A stretch of 48,799 nucleotides of DNA, taken from assembly GCA_009785525.1 (NCBI GenBank), contig WQWC01000011.1, positions 1-48,799 on the forward strand. The letters are read 5' to 3'. Origin of the DNA: Oscillospiraceae bacterium (GTDB lineage: Bacteria; Bacillota; Clostridia; Oscillospirales; Oscillospiraceae). A program made the translations under genes and the position numbers. The notes under the pieces are model-generated. The model worked only from the letters and a program-made list of their open reading frames with translations, was not told where the DNA came from and did not search any database. Positions 38,912 through 46,726 of this stretch are shown in pieces (the stretch's first letter is position 1; every line of letters starts with the position of its first letter).

Positions 38912-40705
38912 ATGCCTAAAAAGATTGCTCTGCTGCTCTGTGCCGGTGTTATCCTCGCGTTAAGCGGATGCGGCGCGCGGGTCAGGACAGTTTTGCCGAT
39001 TAATCGTGAGCGAGTCGAATTCACGCGGGACTTTGAAGCGCTGGACTTCAGCGCTGTGCAATACTCTCCCTGGGATGTTGAATCAGCCGTCAAGACCGCC
39101 GGGGTTCACGAGCCGAAAGCTTACACGATAATGATATACTTAAACGGTTCAGATCTTGAGACGGATGGCGGTGAGGCCACTAAGGATATTCTGGAAATGC
39201 TGTCTTCCGGCGTTGATACTGAGCTTTTTAATATCATCATATTCACCGGCGGGACGTATCGCTGGCGTACTCAGGCAATCCCCGCCGACGATTGCGTTAT
39301 ATGGCGGCTTGACAGAGACGGACTTGCGCGTATAGCAAGCGCCGGTCTTTGTAACATGGGCGACGCGGGAACGCTGTCCGGATTTATAAGCTTCACACGG
39401 CAAGCCTTCCCAGCGGAGCGGTTTGGCCTGATTTTCTGGGATCACGGCGGCGGTTCGATCGCCGGATTCGGGCATGATGAGATTTTTAATGACAGCAACC
39501 TGACGCTGCTTGAGATGGATTATGCGTTCCACCAAGCAGGACTAGACCGCGACAACCTGGAATTCATCGGCTTTGATGCGTGCCTGATGGCAACGGTCGA
39601 GATGGCCGTGGTGTCATCCCGCTATGCGCGGTATTTTATCGCTTCGCAGGATTTGGAGCCGGGCGACGGCTGGGATTACAATTTTCTGGGGGTTTTAAAT
39701 AGCAACCCCGAAATGGACGGGGCAAAACTCGGCCGCGCGATTGTTGACAGCTACATGGCCTTTTACGGCAGGGGTACTATTGAGAATCTTACAATGTCCG
39801 TGACAGATCTTGCGTACGTTAAACCCGTCATGGCTGCGATGGGGGAGCTTATGGATCACTGTTCTGAAAGCCTGATTTTAGACTGGGAGGGGGCTTTCCC
39901 TGTATTTTCCAGGCGGCGGCACAGAACAAAAACATTCGGCGTCGGAACGCGGCGTGATAACAGCTGCGACATGGTGGACACCTTCGACATGGCAAGAAGG
40001 TTGCGCGATATCTTCCCCGAAGAAGCGGCGATACTTCAAAACACCCTCGAAAACGCCGTTGTATACAACAGGCACAATCTGCTGACAGAGGTTGGCGGAT
40101 TGTCCTCTTACTACATCTTCGGCGGAAAGCGGGACGCCGAGAACACGCTCGGGACATATTACGCGCTTAATATGAGTCTGGAATACACAGAATATCTGAA
40201 GAAGTTTGCGGGTGCCGTCGCGATAGGCGTTAACAGCGATGAGCCTCTGGAAACACGTCTGTCACTCTGGCGCGGAAATATAATGATAGGGCAAACCGAC
40301 GACGGAGACATGGAAAAAGACAGACTGTGGCCCGCTATCGAGGGAGAACACGTCTGTCTGTACAGGCTCGGCGAATCTGTCAACGCCGTGGAGTATGCGG
40401 TTCCAATCACGCTCAACGGCGGGGCTGCGGATTTAATCATCAAGTTCAGCGAAGAGTATCCGTCAGGCAGAATAACCGGAATTCGGCATGAAGAGGGATA
40501 TATCATACAAAAAGGCGTTAATAAACTGCGTAACGGAGACAAGATTGCGTTCTGTTACAGAGGGGCAAATCTCGCCGATTGGGCGCTGTCAGAGAGTATC
40601 ACCGTCAACGATGGGCTTACATTGGATTGGATTCCGGCGTGCGAGGGATGCTACACGAGGATTCTTGTACGGGATATATGTTTGAATGAGCACATGCAAA
40701 ATTGA
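38912..40705 (+). CDS. Clostripain-family (C11) cysteine peptidase lipoprotein
   Basis: 597 residues. A lipoprotein signal with lipobox LSGC (Cys about 21) places it outside the cell. The C11 fold begins with YTIMIYLNGSDLETDGG (about 71-87); the catalytic His is His178 in FWDHGGGS and the nucleophile Cys224 in GFDACLMA, as in clostripain. After the catalytic half (to about 400) there is a C-terminal beta-rich region. C11 peptidases cut after Arg or Lys, often after self-processing; whether this one is processed is not visible. GGGAGG before ATG. Single gene, convergent with trmD. Confidence 0.92.
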   Translation: MPKKIALLLCAGVILALSGCGARVRTVLPINRERVEFTRDFEALDFSAVQYSPWDVESAVKTAGVHEPKAYTIMIYLNGSDLETDGGEATKDILEMLSSGVDTELFNIIIFTGGTYRWRTQAIPADDCVIWRLDRDGLARIASAGLCNMGDAGTLSGFISFTRQAFPAERFGLIFWDHGGGSIAGFGHDEIFNDSNLTLLEMDYAFHQAGLDRDNLEFIGFDACLMATVEMAVVSSRYARYFIASQDLEPGDGWDYNFLGVLNSNPEMDGAKLGRAIVDSYMAFYGRGTIENLTMSVTDLAYVKPVMAAMGELMDHCSESLILDWEGAFPVFSRRRHRTKTFGVGTRRDNSCDMVDTFDMARRLRDIFPEEAAILQNTLENAVVYNRHNLLTEVGGLSSYYIFGGKRDAENTLGTYYALNMSLEYTEYLKKFAGAVAIGVNSDEPLETRLSLWRGNIMIGQTDDGDMEKDRLWPAIEGEHVCLYRLGESVNAVEYAVPITLNGGAADLIIKFSEEYPSGRITGIRHEEGYIIQKGVNKLRNGDKIAFCYRGANLADWALSESITVNDGLTLDWIPACEGCYTRILVRDICLNEHMQN

Positions 40706-40747
40706 AAAATGAGAGTGGAAAATTATTTTCCACTCTCATTTTTCAAT
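40701..40747. terminator. 22-bp perfect bidirectional terminator overlapping both stop codons
   Basis: Left arm 40701-40722 and right arm 40726-40747 are perfectly complementary with a loop of only three bases, TTA, which is the complement of the trmD stop codon TAA. The clostripain stop (40703-40705) lies in the left arm, and trmD's last seven codons lie in the right arm. A and T runs are within the stem ends, so it should end both transcripts. Confidence 0.92.
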
Positions 40748-41427
40748 TTCTCAAACATATCTGGCCTTCGCTCCTGCGTCCTAATAAGCGATTGCTCTCG
40801 CCGCCACTTCTTGATATTCTCGTGATGTCCCGACAGCAGAATCTCCGGAACTCGGCGATTTTGCCAGATCTCCGGGCGTGAATACTGCGGGTATTCCAAG
40901 AGGCCGTCCCAGTGGCTTTCATCGATGAAGCATTCCTCATCCGGCAGGACGCCTGGTACGAGTCTGCATACGGCGTCAGCCACCGCCATCGCGGGGATTT
41001 CGCCGCCGGTCACAACAAAGTCGCCGATAGAGAGTTCTTCATCCACGCACTCTTCGATAAATCGCTCGTCAACGCCCTCATATCGTCCGCAGGCGATAAT
41101 CAGGCGGTCGTGCTTCTGCTGAAGTTCACGCGCGCGGTTTTGGTTGAACAAGTTTCCGCATGGCGACATGTAGATGGTGTGAATTTTGCGCCCGGCTTCG
41201 TCACAGATATGCTTCCAGCAATCGTAAAGCGGCTGAGCCAGCATTACGCAGCCGCGCCCGCCGCCGTATGGATAATCGTCGACCTGCTTTTGTTTGTTTG
41301 TGGTGAAGTCGCGTATTTGATGGCACTCGATACGAATAAACCCGCGCTCCTGCCCTCTGCCTAAAATGCTCTCACACAGCATGTCCCCGACAACATCAGG
41401 GAACAGTGTCATAATATCTATTCTCAT
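40723..41427 (-). CDS. trmD: tRNA (guanine37-N1)-methyltransferase
   Basis: SPOUT-class knotted methyltransferase that makes m1G37 in tRNAs and prevents +1 frameshifting. 234 residues. Signature segments: MRIDIMTLFPDVV at the start, DDYPYGGGRGCVM, CGRYEGVDERFIE and the knot SIGDFVVTGGEIPAM. The last residues LKNESGK are encoded by the arm of the terminator hairpin, so the protein's tail is partly shaped by that structure. It follows the inserted CPT-like kinase by 10 bp. rplS, the usual next gene, is absent. Confidence 0.97.
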   Translation of the reverse strand: MRIDIMTLFPDVVGDMLCESILGRGQERGFIRIECHQIRDFTTNKQKQVDDYPYGGGRGCVMLAQPLYDCWKHICDEAGRKIHTIYMSPCGNLFNQNRARELQQKHDRLIIACGRYEGVDERFIEECVDEELSIGDFVVTGGEIPAMAVADAVCRLVPGVLPDEECFIDESHWDGLLEYPQYSRPEIWQNRRVPEILLSGHHENIKKWRREQSLIRTQERRPDMFEKLKNESGK

Positions 41428-41437
41428 TTTTCCATAC

Positions 41438-41992
41438 TCACATATTCTTGTGTTGCGTCCAAAGGGTTTTGAATGCAGTAAACTTTTCGGGACAATCCAG
41501 TAACTCTATAATTTTATTGACACATTCTTCTTTAGAGCTGTTAAACGTATCTATTATTAGGTCGTATTTATCTTGCGGACACAACTGCAAAAGCTGGCCT
41601 TCAGCCTGCCCGATATTGCGGTCTCCGCGTTCTTTTTCCCTGCGTCGGAGTTCTTCCAATGGACAAGTCACATGAACAAACAGAACAGGATAGTTGTGGA
41701 GCAGTTCAACACAATTTTCCATCCAAATTTGATTTACCAGAACGTGGTCAACTATCGTATTAAGTCCCATATCTGAAAAAGCTTTGGCTGTATGGGGCAC
41801 CATTGATATGGCATTATGAAACACCGGTCCACCGTCAGGATGCTCAAATTTATCAACAGGCATCATGCCAATAAACGTATCAAGACTAGTCCAGTAAAAG
41901 GGTTCAATCAATTGTTCCTGCAAGGTTCGTTCTATCGTTGTCTTGCCGGAGCTTGATACCCCGTTCAGAAATATGATTTTACCTTTTTGCAT
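41438..41992 (-). CDS. Chloramphenicol-phosphotransferase-like P-loop kinase
   Basis: 184 residues with a Walker A GVSSSGKT at 11-18 and the fold of CPT-type kinases: the segment WTSLDTFIGMMP after the first helix, and a lid-like LEELRRREKERGDRNIGQA (about 112-130). The family includes enzymes for chloramphenicol in Streptomyces and many of unknown substrate. Nothing here proves drug resistance. It sits between rimM (17 bp) and trmD (10 bp) on the same strand, so it must be cotranscribed with ribosome-maturation genes. I know of no standard reason for a kinase there, so it looks like an insertion that kept operon continuity. Confidence 0.82.
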   Translation of the reverse strand: MQKGKIIFLNGVSSSGKTTIERTLQEQLIEPFYWTSLDTFIGMMPVDKFEHPDGGPVFHNAISMVPHTAKAFSDMGLNTIVDHVLVNQIWMENCVELLHNYPVLFVHVTCPLEELRRREKERGDRNIGQAEGQLLQLCPQDKYDLIIDTFNSSKEECVNKIIELLDCPEKFTAFKTLWTQHKNM

Positions 41993-42009
41993 AGACTATC
42001 CTCATTTAG

Positions 42010-42492
42010 TCACAGTCCCTCAATCAGGCGGAATTTTATATATCCCGCTTCCACATTGATTTCAACAACAAACTCAGGCACAGCAGGTATTAATATCTCC
42101 CGCTCTCCCTTTATAACATATACATTGTTTGCTGGGCGTTCAAGAACATCCTGCACGACACCAATCTCCCGGCCCGATTCGGCGTCGATTGCCGCAAGTC
42201 CGATCAGATCGGCAACAAAGTGACGGCCTTCTTCCAGCTTCACATCATCCTTGGATATTGAGACCGTCTTGTTCTTTAACGCAAGTGCGCCTTCAATATT
42301 AACAACGCCATCGAAAGCTGCTATGACAAAGTTTTTATGCACCCGCGCGGACAAAAGCTTTCGCGGGACACCGTCGATATAGAGCGCCTCAAATCCCGCC
42401 AAAAACGCGGGAGAATCCGCCCAGGGCTGGATTCTCACTTCGCCCCTGATTCCGTGGGTGTTGACGATTTTTCCGGCTTCAAGCAGGTTCAT
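42010..42492 (-). CDS. rimM: 16S rRNA processing protein RimM
   Basis: Assists 30S head assembly with S19. 160 residues: an N-terminal RimM domain with VNTHGIRGEVRIQPW (about 11-25) and a C-terminal PRC-barrel with FVADLIGLAAID and ILIPAVPEFVVEINVEAGYI. The start codon overlaps the khpA stop by one base (TGATG). Ends 17 bp before the CPT-like gene. Confidence 0.95.
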   Translation of the reverse strand: MNLLEAGKIVNTHGIRGEVRIQPWADSPAFLAGFEALYIDGVPRKLLSARVHKNFVIAAFDGVVNIEGALALKNKTVSISKDDVKLEEGRHFVADLIGLAAIDAESGREIGVVQDVLERPANNVYVIKGEREILIPAVPEFVVEINVEAGYIKFRLIEGL

Positions 42493-42722
42493 CAGTCAAC
42501 AATATCAACGCTTATGCGTTTGCCCTGCCGCTGCGCGACTGACCGCATAAGTGCGCGAATCTCTTTGGCGATACGTCCGCCGCGGCCGATTACCTTGCCC
42601 ATATCCGCCGAATTGACACGCAGTTCAAACACTGTTTCATTCGGTTCTTCGCGTTCTGTGACAGTCACGTCGTCCGGATTATCCACAAGATTTTGTGCGA
42701 TGTAATAAAGCAAATCCTTCAT
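42492..42722 (-). CDS. khpA: KhpA-type KH-domain RNA-binding protein (YlqC)
   Basis: 76 residues, nearly one type II/I KH domain. The RNA-binding GxxG loop is GRGG in MGKVIGRGGRIAKEIRAL (about 46-63). KhpA forms a partner complex with KhpB/Jag in Gram-positives and affects cell-wall and RNA regulation. 20 bp after rpsP and one-base overlap with rimM, the common operon order. Confidence 0.93.
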   Translation of the reverse strand: MKDLLYYIAQNLVDNPDDVTVTEREEPNETVFELRVNSADMGKVIGRGGRIAKEIRALMRSVAQRQGKRISVDIVD

Positions 42723-42742
42723 TTAAGTTGCCCCTCTTACGA

Positions 42743-42982
42743 TTAAAGCGCGCCGGCTTTTTTCAGAAGCGCTCTGACAGTATCGGTCGGCTGTGCGCCA
42801 TTTCCTATCCAGTATTTTATGCGCTCTGCATTGACAGTTGTCTCAGACGGCGTCTTCAGCGGATCATATGTTCCGATCTCCTCAATGCACCTGCCGTCAC
42901 GCGGGGACCGTGAATCTGCCACGACTATCCTGTAATAAGGATTCTTCTTTGCGCCCATCCTGCGAAGTCTGATTTTTACCAT
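42743..42982 (-). CDS. rpsP: 30S ribosomal protein S16
   Basis: 79 residues, start [25 protein letters not shown]-type as in all S16 (here split for length). A component of the 30S body. GGAGGT ribosome site before ATG. Element D (43019-43097) lies between ffh and this gene, so this gene may have a processed or separately regulated transcript. Confidence 0.97.
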   Translation of the reverse strand: MVKIRLRRMGAKKNPYYRIVVADSRSPRDGRCIEEIGTYDPLKTPSETTVNAERIKYWIGNGAQPTDTVRALLKKAGAL

Positions 42983-43018
42983 TTTGTGTGTACCTCCAAA
43001 AATTTGATTAAATATATT

Positions 43019-43097
43019 TGTAGGGGCGGATGGTAATCCGCCCGTGTTGCAACGGGATGATTGTGTTACGGCGGGACGATTGCCATCGTCCCCTACA
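43019..43097. repeat. Intergenic palindromic element, copy D
   Basis: The clearest copy. The left unit TGTAGGGGCGGATGGTAAT... (43019-43044) and right unit (about 43072-43097, ending CGTCCCCTACA) are each a hairpin, and the right is an inverted copy of the left. The only changes are CGG to ACG in one arm with CCG to CGT in the other, plus one loop base. The spacer (43045-43071) is unpaired. Located between ffh and rpsP. Confidence 0.88.
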
Positions 43098-43125
43098 GGG
43101 GGCAGCGGGCGAACTCAGTTCGCGT

Positions 43126-44478
43126 CTACATCCCGAACAGGCCCTTTTTGCCTTTTTTACCTCCGCCGAACATTGCCGGCATTTTGCCTTTTGATAATTG
43201 TTTTGTCATCGTCTGCATAAGCTCAAACTGTTTCAACATTCTGTTGATATCGACAACGGCCGTGCCGCTTCCGGCGGCTACGCGCTTTTTGCGGCTTGAG
43301 TTCAAAACTGACGGATTCTCCCGCTCATGCGGCGTCATTGATAGTATGATCGCCTCGGTTTTGACCATCAGATTGTCGTCAATCGAAGCACCAGCTAGCG
43401 CTTTTGCGTCAACGCCCGGCAACATTCCAGCTATATCCGACAGGCTACCCATGGACTTAACCTGGGTCATCTGATCATAATAGTCGTTCAGCGTGAACTT
43501 GTTCTGCCTCAATTTTTCGGCCATTTCAAGGGCCTTTTTCTCGTCAAAGGCCTCTTCGGCCTTTTCAATCAATGTAAGCATGTCGCCCATGCCAAGTATG
43601 CGTGAGGCCATACGGTCGGGGTGAAACGGCTCAATCTGGTCAAGCTTTTCACCTGTACCGGCGAATTTTATCGGCTTACCGGTAATCGCCCGAACTGATA
43701 ACGCCGCGCCGCCCCTGGCGTCTCCGTCTAGCTTTGTGAGTATCACGCCGTCAATCTCAATCGCGTCGTTGAAGGCGGCAGCAGCGTTTACCGCGTCTTG
43801 ACCCGTCATGGCATCTATCACCAGAAGAATCTCCGTCGGCTCAACCGCTTGCTTGATGGCTTTCAGCTCATCCATAAGCGCGTCGTCGATATGCAACCGT
43901 CCGGCGGTGTCTAGGAACACCATATCGTTCCCATGCTTTTTCGCGTGTTCTATCGCTGCTTTGGCGATTTTGACAGGGTTCTCCGTCCCCATTTCAAACA
44001 CCGGGATATCGAGCTGCGCCCCGACTGTCTGCAACTGTTTTATAGCGGCCGGGCGATAGATATCGCACGCGACCAACAGCGGACGCTTGCCGTTTTGACG
44101 CCGCATCAGTGCCGCGAGTTTTGCTGCGTTCGTCGTTTTTCCAGCACCTTGTAGGCCGACCATCATAACGATAGTCGGCGGCTTTGACGAGATGGTAATC
44201 TTCGCACTTTCGCCGCCCATAAGATTACACAGCTCTTCATTAACTATTTTGATAACCATCTGCGCCGGGGTGAGGCTTTCGAGAACATCAGCGCCCAGCG
44301 AACGCTCGCTGACAGTTTTGATAAAATCGCGCACGACTTTATAACCGACGTCCGCTTCTAAAAGCGCGAGGCGCACTTCACGCATTGCCTCTTTGATATC
44401 GGCTTCTTTTAACCTGCCTTTGCCGCGCAGTTTTTTGAACGCGGCGTTTAATTTATCCGATAAACTTTCAAATGCCAT
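43126..44478 (-). CDS. ffh: Signal recognition particle protein Ffh
   Basis: SRP54 GTPase that binds signal peptides and 4.5S/6S RNA. 450 residues. The N domain (1-85), the G domain with G1 GLQGAGKTT (108-116), DTAGR and TKLDGDARGG, and the methionine-rich M domain (about 300-450) ending in the GKKGKKGLFGM tail are all present. It starts 4 bp after ylxM. First large gene of the ribosome-assembly operon. Confidence 0.97.
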   Translation of the reverse strand: MAFESLSDKLNAAFKKLRGKGRLKEADIKEAMREVRLALLEADVGYKVVRDFIKTVSERSLGADVLESLTPAQMVIKIVNEELCNLMGGESAKITISSKPPTIVMMVGLQGAGKTTNAAKLAALMRRQNGKRPLLVACDIYRPAAIKQLQTVGAQLDIPVFEMGTENPVKIAKAAIEHAKKHGNDMVFLDTAGRLHIDDALMDELKAIKQAVEPTEILLVIDAMTGQDAVNAAAAFNDAIEIDGVILTKLDGDARGGAALSVRAITGKPIKFAGTGEKLDQIEPFHPDRMASRILGMGDMLTLIEKAEEAFDEKKALEMAEKLRQNKFTLNDYYDQMTQVKSMGSLSDIAGMLPGVDAKALAGASIDDNLMVKTEAIILSMTPHERENPSVLNSSRKKRVAAGSGTAVVDINRMLKQFELMQTMTKQLSKGKMPAMFGGGKKGKKGLFGM

Positions 44479-44482
44479 CCGG

Positions 44483-44833
44483 TCAACCTTTCAGCCCTTC
44501 CAGCGTAAATACAAGTTTACGCGCCAAATCCGCCGATTCTCCGTCTGATTTTGCCCAAATATCCTGCGCCAGACTCTCAGCGAAAGCGAGTCCGTCACGC
44601 ATTTCAGTCCACCTGCGGATTACGCCTGTTTTTTCCTCCAGCTCTGTGAGCGCTTTCTCGGCGCGGATGACTATATCATATACACCCTGACGGGAAATCC
44701 CAGCCTTTTCAGCGATTTCCGAGAGGGACATATCCTCATTATGATACAGATCGTAGTATTCGCGCTGCTTTTCGGTAAGTAAATCCCCGAAGAAATCCAG
44801 CAGCATTGTCATAAAAAGCGTTTTGTCGTCCAT
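44483..44833 (-). CDS. ylxM: YlxM/p13-type helix-turn-helix protein
   Basis: Small sigma-70 region-4-like protein that accompanies ffh in Firmicutes and stimulates SRP in some species. An HTH is visible in LTEKQREYYDLYHNEDMSLS and EIAEKAGISRQGVYDI. The frame is open to 44872, but the ATG at 44833 has GGAGG 5 bases upstream and matches family starts (MDDKTLFMTMLLDFFG). About 116 residues. Probable first gene of the operon, behind a good promoter. Confidence 0.93.
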   Translation of the reverse strand: MDDKTLFMTMLLDFFGDLLTEKQREYYDLYHNEDMSLSEIAEKAGISRQGVYDIVIRAEKALTELEEKTGVIRRWTEMRDGLAFAESLAQDIWAKSDGESADLARKLVFTLEGLKG

Positions 44834-44877
44834 CTGCGCCTCCGTTGCGTAAAGCAATAATGCTTGACGCATGAGAC

Positions 44878-44906
44878 ATATTACCCCATCCTTGCCGCCA
44901 AGTCAA
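44878..44906 (-). promoter_or_regulatory. Promoter of ylxM-ffh-rpsP-khpA-rimM-(kinase)-trmD
   Basis: On the minus strand TTGACT (plus 44901-44906), 17-bp spacer, TAATAT (44878-44883), about 40 bases before the ylxM start. A hairpin GCGT...ACGC lies in the short leader (44847-44870). Confidence 0.7.
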
Positions 44907-45035
44907 GTGTTTTTTGATTGTTTAGCAAACGAATTAGAAAATTGCAGAAATATTTATTGCATTTTGTACATTTTTGTATTATGTTGTTAATGATAAAAAG
45001 ATATAACACACAGAAACGAAAGTGAGGTTTTTGTA

Positions 45036-46187
45036 ATGATGAAGAAATTTGTTGTACTTGCGATTGCCCTAATCCTTGCTGTGGCAGGCCTTGCCGCTTG
45101 TGCAAACGGAAACGGCGATGACGTGGCCGACGATGACATCACGGCGCTGATGGACGAAATCCTCGCGCACGCGGTGGAGGAGTACGCCGACATTTCCGAT
45201 ATCCCCGCTTACATAACAATCGGAGGCGAGATTTTCAGCACAGAGCTGACCCATCTTTCTTTTAACAATGATCGCCACGGCTCCATGCTTAATCCACACC
45301 CGGGGTTAACAGACGAAGACTTTGAGCCGTTGCGGTACATGACTAATTTGGATTCGTTGTTTATATGGGGGCACCAAATCAGCACCTTGGCACCGATGGC
45401 CGAATTAACGAATCTGACGCAACTGCATTTGCACTTCATGGATGAACTCCACGACTTGACGGCGCTTGCTGAATTAACGAATCTGCGTATTTTGAGCATA
45501 TCTGGCAGCGCATTCAGGAACAACAGAACCCCAATCCGCGACATAACGCCGTTGGCTGAATTAACGCATTTGACGAGTTTGACTATAGACTGGACCACAA
45601 TCGAAGATATAACGCCGCTTGCCGGGTTGACAAGTTTGACGAGCTTGAGCTTGTCCAACAACGGAATCACTGATATAGAGCCTCTTGCCGAATTGACTAA
45701 CTTGGAGAGCCTTAGTTTGGACATAAACCGAATCAATGACTTAACACCGCTGGCCGGGTTGACTAATCTGGAACGTTTGGGCTTGTCCAACAACGGGATC
45801 ACTGACATAACGCCGCTGGCCGATTTAACGAATTTGGAGAGTTTGAACTTAAACATGAACGACATCAGCAGCATAACGCCGCTGGTCAGGTTGACTAATT
45901 TGGAGAGTTTGGACTTGGGCATGAACAGAGTTCGCGACATAACGCCGCTGGCCGACATGTTTTATTTGACGAGACTGATCATGTACTGGAATCAAATTGA
46001 AGACATAACGACGTTGGCAAGGCTGACGAATTTGGAAGAGCTGAACCTGAACATGAACCAAATCACCGATATAACGCCGCTGACCGGCTTGCCGTATTTG
46101 AGCCGGATGTTCTTGTCGTTGGACAGCAACCCGATTGAAGACATGACGTTTTATGAGCAACTGCCTTTTCTCCTACCAAGCAGCTAA
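45036..46187 (+). CDS. Leucine-rich-repeat lipoprotein (internalin-like)
   Basis: 383 residues. A lipoprotein signal peptide with lipobox LAAC (Cys about 22) anchors it outside the membrane. From about residue 100 there are around twelve 22-residue leucine-rich repeats of the internalin type, consensus LxxLxxLxLxxNxIxDITPLAxLTN. The repeats read clearly as tandem units at the DNA level too. No C-terminal sorting signal, so the lipid is the anchor. It ends in a short non-repeat cap. Such surface LRR proteins bind proteins or sugars; the partner is unknown. Start ATG behind GTGAGG. Confidence 0.9.
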   Translation: MMKKFVVLAIALILAVAGLAACANGNGDDVADDDITALMDEILAHAVEEYADISDIPAYITIGGEIFSTELTHLSFNNDRHGSMLNPHPGLTDEDFEPLRYMTNLDSLFIWGHQISTLAPMAELTNLTQLHLHFMDELHDLTALAELTNLRILSISGSAFRNNRTPIRDITPLAELTHLTSLTIDWTTIEDITPLAGLTSLTSLSLSNNGITDIEPLAELTNLESLSLDINRINDLTPLAGLTNLERLGLSNNGITDITPLADLTNLESLNLNMNDISSITPLVRLTNLESLDLGMNRVRDITPLADMFYLTRLIMYWNQIEDITTLARLTNLEELNLNMNQITDITPLTGLPYLSRMFLSLDSNPIEDMTFYEQLPFLLPSS

Positions 46188-46238
46188 AATCGGCGATGTA
46201 ACACAAAGCAGTGGTCAGTATGTTATATTCGTTACCGT

Positions 46239-46382
46239 ATGATTGGAGGAGATGCCTATGATCTGACATTTGATTTTTACAAACGGTGGTGGCAAGGTGT
46301 GCTGCCAAGACAGCTGATAGGGTTTGACACACGGCTTACAAGGAGCTTTGGCTATTTGCGGAAGCATTTAAGTATTTTTTGA
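46239..46382 (+). CDS. Short open frame after the LRR gene, doubtful
   Basis: A 47-codon frame from ATG 46239 with GGAGGAGATG just inside, so the ribosome site is not well placed. It is in the same frame as the LRR gene and the frame stays open back to the LRR stop codon at 46185-46187. Content (KRWWQGVLPRQLIGFD) does not match a family I know. It may be an eroded extension, a fragment of another gene, or chance. Nothing else is seen in 46188-46432. Confidence 0.25.
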   Translation: MIGGDAYDLTFDFYKRWWQGVLPRQLIGFDTRLTRSFGYLRKHLSIF

Positions 46383-46432
46383 ATTGTTTAGTATGTCCGC
46401 GAATAAAATAATTCAAAAGGAGGCTTATTTTA

Positions 46433-46711
46433 ATGAAATGCAAGCTTGTGGATCTCCGCTGTAAGGAGGTAATAAACATACATAACGGGTTTCGTCTGGG
46501 ATTTGTCTGTGACGTGATAATAGATGTTTTAACAGGTCATATGGCCGCGATACTTGTACCCGGGCCGTGCAGGTTTTTCGGCGTATTTGGCAGGGAAGAC
46601 GACTATCTTATCCCGTGGGAGTGCATAAGGAAAATCGGCGACGATATTATACTCGTCAATGTCGAGGACGCATTCAAGCGTGAAAAGCGCAAAAAAATAG
46701 GGTGGCTGTGA
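46433..46711 (+). CDS. YlmC/YmxH-family PRC-barrel-like protein
   Basis: 92 residues of the YlmC/YmxH family of sporulating Firmicutes. Core features: LVDLRCKEVINIHNGFRLG (about 6-24), the GFVCDVIID strand, and IPWECIRKIGDDIILV near the end. It has a PRC-barrel-like fold. YmxH/YlmC genes are often expressed around sporulation, though the function is unsettled. AAAGGAGG before ATG. Ends at a strong bidirectional terminator. Confidence 0.88.
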   Translation: MKCKLVDLRCKEVINIHNGFRLGFVCDVIIDVLTGHMAAILVPGPCRFFGVFGREDDYLIPWECIRKIGDDIILVNVEDAFKREKRKKIGWL

Positions 46712-46726
46712 AGCCACCCTATTTTT
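46693..46726. terminator. Bidirectional terminator
   Basis: A 15-bp perfect stem, 46693-46707 with 46712-46726, loop GTGA, flanked by A and T runs. It overlaps the last codons of the YlmC/YmxH-type gene and the stop codon of the convergent cytidylate-kinase-like gene. Confidence 0.93.

Noticed and set aside
41438-41992. Annotation as a chloramphenicol-resistance gene
   Set aside because: Fold similarity only; no evidence for the drug as substrate.
45400-46150. Tandem DNA repeats considered as a CRISPR or satellite array
   Set aside because: They are in-frame leucine-rich-repeat codons of one protein, not identical repeats with unique spacers.
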